A stretch of DNA of 64,000 bases from Amoebidium appalachense. Taxonomy: Eukaryota; Ichthyosporea. The position numbers and the translations under genes were made by a program. Below, piece after piece: positions 44,618 to 64,000 of this stretch; the first letter of the stretch is position 1, and each line of letters starts with the position of its first letter. Location: assembly GCA_963693365.1 (NCBI GenBank), contig CAVNZM010000008.1, positions 5,580,001 through 5,644,000 of the forward strand, read 5' to 3'. The notes under the pieces were generated by a model, which made no database searches, had not been told where the DNA came from, and saw only the letters and a list, made by a program, of their open reading frames with translations.

Positions 44618-46122
44618 GTGGAGGGTTTTTTTTCCCGCTGCATTTGGATATTGGTAATTGGCACCTTTAATAAATACGGCTCTATGAACAGTGGCAGATA
44701 TTTCTAAAATGCATACGTAGACGGAGAGAGCTTGTTATGAGGTTAAGAACAAACACTGTGTATAAACTATATAGTTTTGGTATTTGTCAACGCTTGCCAA
44801 CCGTTGTCATGTAGTCCCTTTTTATACAATCTCATCCGATTTATATACTTTTTATATTCTCTGAAGCCTGTAAATGCGGTGCCTGTGGCATCACACATGT
44901 GCTCGTGAACACGGGATCTCTTATGAAAAGGTCACGATATGTTTGTCATGCTTGAAAATGGTTTGGCGAGCACGGGATCTCTTATGAAAAAGACACGATG
45001 TGTTTCTGTCATGCTTGAAAAATGGTTTGAACGCCGTCCATGATATCGACAGCATGCACAGCAACGCTTTCCATAAAGTCCACATACAGTGCGTTAGCAG
45101 TTAGTATCAGTAGAAAAGACTTACAGGATTAACTTGCATGGCACCCCACGATAGGCTTGGTTGCCCCCAAAAGTTGGACAAAATTACACTTCACTTTTAC
45201 TTCGATCTCTTAGCTGTCACATCAACTTTGTTTCCCGATTCTTCACCATGGCAGGTATATAAAGGCTTTCGTTTTTTCTTTTTGTGGTTTGAAGGGTCCC
45301 ACTCAGGGGAACGTGACACTGTGTGTGTGTAGTGCGGCCTTGTCTATTCCTGCTGCTGTGAGAGTGTGGGGACATCTCCCTTCCGCGGAGTTTCTCGCTT
45401 GAGGAGTGGTTTCTTCGACATCTGGTGGCCCACTGCAACTTACGGTGACTTCTACACGCTATCTACGCTTCTACGCGAGCTATTGGCGGTGGGCTGCTGC
45501 AACTTCACTGCTTCTGCGCTGCGTGAGTGGAGGGGTAGCTACTGGGTCGTCGAGGAGCTTTCCTTGTGGCTGCCGTGTTTTCAGCCTTCAGCAGTATGGC
45601 AGTGACTAGGTTTTCCTGCATGCATTCTGTAGTTATGTTTTCCTGTGTGTCCTGCCACAACTAGGCCACCTTATCAAAGAGTTAGAGACAGCTTCTGCGG
45701 GTTTTCTAGGGGACGGGCCCGTGGGGATTGTTTTCTCGCTCGGATTTGGTCTGCATTGCTCTTTAAAGGGCTGACTTGCTTGCTGTGCCCCGGTAGGTTT
45801 TGAGGGGGGCCTGTTGGGGGGCAGCAGTAATGATGTCTTCTTGCGGAGTGTGGCCTGGTCATCATCGCTGCATATGACTACTTGTAGTTGGAGCAAACTA
45901 GTTTCTGGTGTCCTTTGGTCACTTGTTTTATTTTTTATTTCATCGCTGTGGCTCTTTCGAAGTCGGTTGATTTAGTTGTCATGTAGACTGTGGCTGCACG
46001 TTGCCTTCATATCCACTGGACCACTGATCAATAAATCCCAGTCAAGAGAAAAATGACACTGCAAACGAAGCTCGATCGATACGTATACACACAGAAAACG
46101 TGCATACGTATTACATTGTAGA
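44618..46122. other. Intergenic region with a 65-bp tandem duplication and a TATA-to-AATAAA unit
   Basis: 44903-45030 holds two copies of a roughly 65-base unit (ACGGGATCTCTTATGAAAA..TGTCATGCTTGAAAA). At 45252-45261 there is a classical TATATAAAGG box, and an AATAAA lies at 46031-46036. The sequence between is unique and without a convincing protein. It might be a solo LTR or a non-coding transcription unit. Confidence 0.5.
44669..44674 (+). promoter_or_regulatory. Polyadenylation signal AATAAA
   Basis: Canonical hexamer 52 bases downstream of the stop codon of the small secreted Cys/Trp protein. Confidence 0.6.
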
Positions 46123-46243
46123 GTCTAACACGTACTGACGTGTTGCCGCACGTGCGACGTTTTAACATCTACTTAGGCGGTCCCTTTTAAGTAAAAAAAA
46201 AAAAAAAAAAAAAAAAAGGAGACACCGCCTCAGTAGGTGGTAG
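46123..46243 (+). repeat. R2 dispersed hairpin repeat, copy 1
   Basis: Starts CTAACACGTACTGACGTGTT and continues to AGGCGG, then CCCTTTTAAGT, an A run of about 24, GGAGACACCGCCTCAG and AGGTGGTAG. The CTTAGGCGG..CCTTTT and AAAAGG..CCGCCTCAG sides pair to form a hairpin around the A run. A second copy lies at 61916-62043 in the same orientation. Confidence 0.85.
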
Positions 46244-46413
46244 TTGTAGAGACGACGTTAGCCTAAACAAGACGTAGCCGTACTTACCGGGCTATTTATG
46301 GAGGCTGAAACTTCTATATTTGGTTACATTGTTATCTTTAATATTGGAATGTGGCGGCCAGCCCCGGAGTCCGAGCGGCGCCGGTCGTAACGAAAGCCGA
46401 GACGAAGAAAGCC

Positions 46414-46519
46414 GGGGTTTACGCTGTTTACTCGAGGCAAAGAGAACCAGTCTCAGGTATGGGGGGGGGGGTTTTGCTCGGAATATCCCCTCAGCGGTAT
46501 ATCATGATCACGTACATAG

Positions 46520-46539
<20 letters not shown>
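46414..46539 (+). repeat. R1 dispersed repeat, copy 3 (carries the start codon of the membrane-protein gene)
   Basis: Plus-strand copy: GGGGTTTACGCTGTTTACTC, then CAGTCTCAGGTATG, ten or more G, GCTCGGAATATCCCCTCAGC, then ACATAGATGTCGGGTGGTGA. The ATG within ATGTCGGGTGG at 46520 is in frame with the downstream coding exon. Confidence 0.85.
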
Positions 46540-51096
<4,557 letters not shown>

Positions 51097-51303
51097 ATTG
51101 AAACGATTTTAAAGTTTAAGATTTTGTATAGAGTTTAAAGATTCTGAATGCTAATTATATGTTGTTTTAAAAAAATGAATGTGGAATTTTGCCTTTGAGA
51201 ATATGGTGTGCGATCGACGTTTGTGTTGTAATGCAATAGGTGATGCACTAATGGTTAACTTTCCGGTATTAGTGTTTTTTTTTAAAGCATATTTAATGCA
51301 TAA

Positions 51304-51359
<56 letters not shown>

Positions 51360-52158
51360 TGATCAATGTTGTAGATAACGCATACAGCATGCCCTTAATT
51401 ATACTGATGTCGGCACATGAAGTTCGTAACAAATTTGTTACCCAACACGATTGTTTTTTAACTGATACACGTATCGTCGTTGTGCCTAGACTTTAATGGT
51501 ATCATAATGTACTGTCTGGTCATAACGGGTGTGCAGCGCTACCGAAGTAGATGTTCTCCATATGCATGGTGGAAGACTCACACATATCAACATCGTGAGC
51601 ACACACTCACAAAGGCACAAGCATACATGTACACACACACACACACACACACACACTATTTCTCTCTCTCTCTCTCACTGACTGACGAATACGCGTGTGC
51701 ACACACCGTGATCACGTGAACAGACACAAATTAAACACCTTACAAGCACCTGCACATGTCGCACGTGTGTGTGCACACACAGGATATCGATTATGCCGTT
51801 GCTCCTTGGGCATGCATGGTTTATATTGGATTTGCAAGTGACCATAATTGATAACCATTGCTAAGAAATGTTTGAGATATATATACTGTAAATATGCCTT
51901 TTCAGACGAAGAGCTTGTGTTCCTCTCAATAAAAATGAAGCCAAATTCTCCAAAAATTCTGAAATCCCTGGTTTAAAATTCCGGACTAAATCACGCAGGA
52001 AACGGGAAACCAGCAGGTCTGAGAGGACGTGTGTAAAAGACAGAAGAAGGTTGAAAAGGGACTCTGTATTAAAGAAAAACAACCTAGGCTATTAAAAACA
52101 AAAACCCTTTGAACGTTCAGAAAGGGATATCGTAGTATGTGCACGCGATGTTGTGAGG

Positions 52159-52203
<45 letters not shown>

Positions 52204-53239
52204 TATGCCATAGTCTCTCCCAGAAAGCGAGGAAGCAAGCATTTACATATAGACTTGTCATTTGCGAATGTGTGCATAAGCATATTCTCGAAACGCACAA
52301 AAAGCTACACACAAACTCTGTTACACCACTACGGAAAAACATCATACGCTCACATCGAATCGAATAACTCCACTCATACTAAATATCCACAGTTCGAACA
52401 CCCACACTCAACCAAACCACACTAGCATAGGACCCCTAATACAAAAAAAAATGGGTACGTGCACGGTCAACCCACAGAAACCGGTTCTCTCACAATAATA
52501 TCCTGAAACAGTTTATAACTAGTGGGTGTACCATAGGCGTGGAATCACACATTTCCAAACCAATCTAACAAAGCAAATTTAGAGCCGATAATTCCGCTAC
52601 TGGCAAGGGGATGCGCGTTGTATAGAAAATAGCGTGATAAAAACCCTCGCCCACAGGAAACCAGTACCCTCAGAGGGGTTTTTGCTCTGTAATCCCGATT
52701 TTCCTAGCCGCAAGTCAGTCGCATACATATCTAGGCACGGGTTTCATAAATTTTACCTTAAACCTTGGTTTAAGCACATACGACATACCCCATATAGGGA
52801 GTATAGGAGGATTTCTCACACCTTCCATCGACCAATAGAAACACCAATCTCCCAAACACTCCCCAAATACCGCTCGTTCCACTGTAGAAATCCATCTAGG
52901 GCATTCCGATCTAGATCCGATTACATCCGATCACGTCGTCGATTGATCGGCGGCCGCCGGGCTCTGGGCTTCCAACCCACCCCCCAGGTCCTCCTCCCGG
53001 ATGCAGTCGTCCGACATGCCCCTGTTGCCAATCACATATTATGGTTAAAAATAAACCCTTTTAAAAGTAAAGTGGGCTAGAGAGATACATCCGTGCCCCC
53101 CCCCCCCCCCCCCCCCCCCCCGGGGCGTCTTTCTCCTTGTGGGAATAAAAGCTCAACAAGTGTGAGATGTGAGATTCATTACATTCCCGGTCTCAACGCA
53201 CGCACACACGCACATCAATCCCCCCCCCCCCCCCCCAAA

Positions 53240-53270
<31 letters not shown>

Positions 53271-53433
53271 CACTCACACAAACGCCGTACACTTGCACTG
53301 TGTATGAAGTATATTGCAACCACCTTGTAGGTGTATTAACAACAACCAAAAACATAACCCCTGCCTATGTGTGTGCTTGTTGTTCCAAAGTTTTTCTTGA
53401 GATAGGAATAGGCATGCATGCTAGAGGTAAGGC

Positions 53434-53505
<72 letters not shown>

Positions 53506-53735
53506 GTGCGCGCGCGTGTGCGTTATGTCTGTGTGTATGTGGGATGTGGGAGGAGCATGCAATTCACGCCAGGATAGCATCCCTCGAATAAGATGCAAGG
53601 GGGGGGGGGGGGGGGGGGGTGCTGGTGATTTTTTTTTTTTTTTTTTTTTGGTGGGGGGGGGGGGGGGGGGGGGGTGAGGAGGTTAAATGCGTCATAAAGT
53701 ACGTGTGTGTGTGCGCTTGGGGGGGGGGAGGGGGT
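51097..53735. other. Intergenic region between the convergent membrane-protein and RRxS-protein genes
   Basis: Mostly unique AT-richer DNA with (AT)n at 51308-51356, (CA)n at 51635-51656, (GT)n at 52160-52200, poly-C at 53097-53120 and (CT)n/(GT)n at 53435-53500. An open frame of 148 codons (52634-53080) has no recognisable motif, an Arg/Ser/Pro-biased composition and no start context, so it is not called. An inverted SINE-like fragment lies at 53676-53715. Confidence 0.55.
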
Positions 53736-60266
<6,531 letters not shown>

Positions 60267-61293
60267 GATGAAGATAAGTTGAACATGAAAGGTTGATGTG
60301 AGTGAGTATCCGACAGAGTGGATGTTATGTGTGGCGCCTGTGCGGATCCGGGCTTGGTGAACCAGGGAAACGTAAAAGGAAAAGTGCAATGAGAGCTCTT
60401 CTATGGAAAGATCTTAAAATGGACAGACGTGTTTTTATGTTCTGTTGTAAGGGCCGGGGGGAGATGCTGTCACCACTAAAGTCGGAAAAAGTGTTAAAAA
60501 CGGTATAGTGGTTGTTGCTTGTCTGTGCGTTTAGCTACTCATGTGAGTGACACACAGCCCAAAAAATAACGAGCAAAACGGCAGATTCACGGTTGGAGTG
60601 GTTCCCAGCGGCCACCGCAAAGACGTAGATGCGCTGTCGATAGGTTCGGCCTGTGGACAAAGGGCGCTTTTTCACCAATGTTTGATGGAAACCTGCGATG
60701 CTTTCAATCGATGTCCTAGGACAGTGAAAAGCGGACGGGTTGAATGTGTGTGCTTGTTGAACGTCACAACAGCGTGATAAGGTCGGCGGGCGATCCGAGG
60801 TGGGGAACGAGAAGGGTAACGAAAGGGAGAAAAAACATGGGTATGTCTTGATCTGGTGCTCGAAAAATAAGGAAAAGAACATGAGCCGGGGAAAAAAAAA
60901 ACCCTAGGAACACACACCAATGTGTCTTATTGAAGGGTTGACCTATAAAGCAAGCGAATTGTCTGAGAACCGGAACCGGAAAAGGGGAGAAAAAACAACT
61001 ACACTGATAACATGAAAAACCTACGAGGTTTCCCTGACAATAAATGAGTGAAAGGGCCTCGCTTTGTGGTCGTCCAAGAATTTCCCACTTGTAACTCAAA
61101 CTAACATGTGCAAGCGCCTCCCACCGAACAACACGTTTTCCCCCTTTTCTCCTCTTTCGTATAGGAGTCTTCGCCCGTTTCAGCAACGGACACAAAAACA
61201 CGCACACGGCCACACGTCCGCGCACGCGTACGCAGACGCACGCACGTGAGCGCAAACGTTCGCGATCGCCATCTGCCAATCAGAGATGACAAT
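60267..61293. other. Upstream (5') region of the RRxS gene
   Basis: About 1 kb of mostly unique sequence, free of long simple repeats, which contrasts with the rest of the window and suits a promoter and 5' UTR. No unambiguous TATA box is seen. No coding exon was found on either strand. Confidence 0.45.
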
Positions 61294-61371
61294 GGGGCTT
61301 TACGCTGTTTACTCGAGGCAAAGCCTTTCGACCAATCTCAGGTATGGGGGGGGGGGGGGGGGTGGGTGGGT

Positions 61372-61411
<40 letters not shown>

Positions 61412-61484
61412 TGCTCGGAATATCCCCTCAGCGGTATATCATGATTACGTACATCGATGTCGGGTGACGACTATATATCAGGGT
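61294..61484 (+). repeat. R1 dispersed repeat, copy 5 (poly-G expanded)
   Basis: Plus-strand copy. The internal G run is expanded to about 60 bases (61347-61409) with one GTGGGTGGGT interruption. It is flanked by CTCAGGTATG and TTTGCTCGGAATATCCCCTC. The ATGTCGGGTGACGACTATAT end is present but followed quickly by a TGA, so no coding exon is attached here. Confidence 0.85.
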
Positions 61485-61509
61485 GATGACTATGTATCAG
61501 GGTGACAAT

Positions 61510-61541
61510 TGACGTCACGCATTTACGTCACCATGACGTAA
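61510..61541. promoter_or_regulatory. Cluster of three CRE-like octamers
   Basis: TGACGTCA (61510-61517), TTACGTCA (61523-61530) and TGACGTAA (61534-61541) occur within 32 bases. These match CREB/ATF bZIP binding sites. They lie about 1.2 kb upstream of the minus-strand RRxS gene start and just beyond R1 copy 5. A regulatory role is inferred. Confidence 0.4.
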
Positions 61542-61735
61542 CCTTTTTTTTATTATTTTTTTTTTATTTTTCCTGCTCTTCAGCGCTTAACTCCTATTCA
61601 TGGCCCGTGCTCTTATTGCACCGGTCATGCTTTCCCCCTTGATAGTGGGGGAGTGTCCTACGGTTGCTTTTGTACATGTACGTGTGTGTGCGCGTGCGTG
61701 TTCCTGTGTGTGTGTGTGCCACGGGCCCCACCGGG

Positions 61736-61776
<41 letters not shown>

Positions 61777-61915
61777 TAACCGGCCACCGGCCACCATCTT
61801 TTCGTATTCCGGCTTTCCGGCCAGGATTTATTATATTATTTGTTTCATGAAAATTATACTGTTGCAGAGTTCTCTTGCAAAAGGTTGAATTGATGCTTGC
61901 TAATATCAGGTATAG

Positions 61916-62043
61916 CTAACACGTACTGACGTGTTGCCGCACGTGCGACGTTTAACATATACTCAGGCGTCCCTTTTAAGTAAAAAAAAAAAAAAAAGAA
62001 AAAAAAAAGAAAGAAAGGAGACGCCGCCTCAGTAGGTGGTAGC
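61916..62043 (+). repeat. R2 dispersed hairpin repeat, copy 2
   Basis: Same as copy 1 at 46123-46243 with a few substitutions: CTAACACGTACTGACGTGTT, GCCGCACGTGCGACGTTTAA, CAGGCGTCCCTTTTAAGTA, an A-rich loop with scattered G, and GGAGACGCCGCCTCAGTAGG. Confidence 0.85.
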
Positions 62044-62690
62044 AGGTATAGGTACCTATTCAGACTAGCACTATCTTTACCATATCATCAATAAAAATAC
62101 TACTACCATGACATACATATGCATGTTGTGCCTTGTTGCACGCTAAATGCAAAAACAAGAAAGAAAAAGAAAAGACAGCTCCGCTGAATATATTGGCAAG
62201 TTATATATATCAAACTAGATCTACTTGAAGAACACTCACGACTCATATGGCCACACTAAGCATAAGCAAATCTGAAACACTATAAAAATCAAATCTTCTT
62301 CAAAGGGTATATCACAACTTCTAGTGCCACTGTAAATTTCCACAAGAGTAAAATACCCGTATGCATATGCATGTGGTGTTACAGCAGGAAGGCATATATA
62401 TACTGAAAGACTAAAATATGTAATACCAGGGAAAAAAGAGGAGGAGGAAGAAAAAGGATTCAAAGAAGAATACAGATAGTGGGTTATATGATGTGCTACG
62501 GTAACAGTTGTTGAAAAGGATCTCCATCAAGAACAGACCGTGTGCATGCATGTGCCTGTAAAGAAACTGTGTAACACTACCCTTCACACAGGTCACCTAC
62601 CAAATCACACGCACACGTGCACACACACACACACACCTACTTCACACACGCACTAACACACCACACACACGCCTTCAACACATCACACAC
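62044..62690. other. Intergenic region 3' of the GDSL lipase gene
   Basis: AT-rich unique sequence with a GA-rich patch (62430-62470) and a short (CA)n (62610-62680). No gene is seen. Confidence 0.5.
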
Positions 62691-63309
62691 CTATGCCACA
62701 CACGTGTTGACACACTTCTTCAACTCATTCTTCTTCCTCAAAACCATGCTGGCGCTAGCGCTGAAGCAAACCTTTGCCTTTGTCTCCCCGACGCACTTCT
62801 GGTTGTAGCCCGGCAGATCCGAAATCCCAAGAGTATCCTTCATCACGCGCTTTGCTAGAAACTTGTGGAATCGGGTGGTAGGGTGAAGACTGTCAAAGAA
62901 GATGTATGTGTCTGGGTCGGTGCACACAGCCCCGTTTTGGTCCAGGCACGGCTTCTGCAAATCATTTGAAAAGTGTTGGTGGTGAGTGCGGGGTGTGTGT
63001 TAAAGACTGAGTAGGGAACCATCTCATGAGCATTTCTTTCATGTGGTCTTGCCTAAAGCAGGAGATAGCCATATATTGGTTCATGGGGGAAAGCGGATCA
63101 TAGTTTTGCTAAACGGCCAGATCATATTCTTTTACGCCACAATGATAATCATGCTCGATGATGTCGACTTATTAGACTTTAAAATGATATAGAGCATTAC
63201 TGAACACGGCTAAGTGACCCAACGGCTATTACTAAATATGGTAAAACTATATGCAACTGCGTCGGTGACCGTGCGCGCGCGCGCCTGTGTACGCATGTGT
63301 GCGTGTACG

Positions 63310-63350
<41 letters not shown>

Positions 63351-63683
63351 ATGGGAAGCGGCAGATGAGGGGGGAGCGAGGGAGGAAGGTTTTGAAACAC
63401 TCACCCCAGGGTTAGTGAATCCGTATTCAGGACTGCCAACCAAATCCTTGAAGATAGACACCATATCCACAAAGTAGAAATTGAAATTGGGATTAGCGTT
63501 CGCAATCTTGCCCCTAATCGACCCGATCGCGGTCTTGAGATCGTCACTGAATTTGTTTGTGATTGCGGAAATCGGCGCCCCGCCCTGGGAGGCCCCCAGG
63601 GGGGTGTCTCCGATCGGGGGGAGGCCAAAGACCATCACGTGACGTGCACCCGCAATCGCAAGGGTGGACACGATCATCTCCAT
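62691..63683 (-). CDS. GDSL/SGNH-family lipase or esterase, last two exons (5' part beyond the right edge)
   Basis: Minus-strand exons 63683-63405 and 62954-62691, joined in phase 0 (donor GGG|GTGAGT, acceptor TTTGCAG), stop at 62693-62691. The first encodes GARHVMVFGLPPIGDTPLGA, then KFSDDLKTAI and NFYFVDMVSIFKDLVGSPEY, followed by GFTNPG. The second has CLDQNGAVCTDPDTYIFFDS and then LHPTTRFHKFLAKRVM. These match blocks III and V of plant-type GDSL hydrolases. The D-x2-H of DSLHPT supplies the catalytic Asp and His. The GDSL serine block must lie in an upstream exon outside the window. The C-terminal extension is Cys/Lys-containing (KCVGETKAKVCFS). The family hydrolyses ester bonds and is often secreted. 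The intervening intron (62955-63404) carries (GT)n. The intron beyond 63683 is entered after ATCATCAG. Confidence 0.88.
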
Positions 63684-63883
63684 CTGATGATAAGCAGCCA
63701 ATCAGAAAGGGCAATCCAAATAAAGAATCCTATATCATGGGACTTCGGGTTCGTCTCGAATTCTACCCACTGCCTTTATAAAAAGGACACTGAGCTCCCC
63801 CCTCCCCCCCCCCCTCCCTCCCCCTCGCGAAGATCAAACCAACTAAAAGAAAGGGGGAGGGGGGAGGTGGGGGGAGGAGAGGG

Positions 63884-63925
<42 letters not shown>

Positions 63926-64000
63926 GGACTGAAGGAGGGAGGGATTGAGAGGGAGAGGGGGAGGGGGGGAGAGAGAGGGGGGGGGGGGGGAGGGAGGGAG
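63684..64000 (-). other. Intron of the GDSL lipase gene, continuing past the right edge
   Basis: Unique sequence to about 63795, then C/T-rich and (GA)n simple sequence (63880-63925, 63960-64000). No further exon is visible before the edge. Confidence 0.6.

Noticed and set aside
52634-53080. 148-codon open frame in the intergenic region
   Set aside because: No motif, no signal peptide, biased Arg/Ser/Pro composition and no start or splice context; it could be chance.
60535-60920. Minus-strand open frames of 80-115 codons upstream of the RRxS gene
   Set aside because: No family features, mutually overlapping frames, and the position suits a promoter or 5' UTR.

Overview
This window is eukaryotic nuclear DNA. 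Every multi-exon gene has GT-AG introns of about 0.5-2.6 kb, there is a non-LTR retrotransposon fragment, and much of the rest is simple sequence: (CA)n/(GT)n, (CT)n and very long poly-C/poly-G runs. The gene content (an R3H-SUZ protein with a PAM2 motif, a Thr-rich mucin-like surface protein, a GDSL lipase) fits a unicellular or early-branching opisthokont, for example a holozoan protist. That placement is an inference and I cannot name the organism.

Layout: 1-1990, 3' half of a LINE-type reverse transcriptase with a poly-A tail. 2049-2280, two copies of a dispersed repeat with an internal poly-G (family R1). 4391-16800 (+), a 13-exon R3H-SUZ-PAM2 RNA-binding protein whose introns are packed with microsatellites and SINE-like repeats. 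16801-26960, mostly simple repeats, minisatellites and a fold-back element. 26962-35426 (+), a secreted mucin-like protein: Cys-rich exon, 3.6-kb Thr-rich stalk, choice-of-anchor-A-like C-terminal region. 35427-44203, simple repeats plus AT-richer unique DNA. 44204-44617 (+), a small secreted protein made of four Cys/Trp repeats. 46520-51096 (+), a three-exon four-pass membrane protein whose start codon lies inside an R1 repeat. 53736-60266 (-), a five-exon Ser/Pro-rich protein with many RRxS sites. 62691-63683 and beyond (-), the last two exons of a GDSL/SGNH lipase that runs off the right edge.

I built the gene models by hand from splice sites and reading-frame phase. All junctions are phase-consistent. 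Three genes need one single-base correction each, in every case in a C/G run of 5-6 bases, which looks like residual assembly error. The genes do not form an obvious pathway. The main points of interest are the poly-C-tailed dispersed repeats, the (CA)n tracts that serve as 3' splice sites, the repeat-borne start codon, and two unusual secreted proteins.
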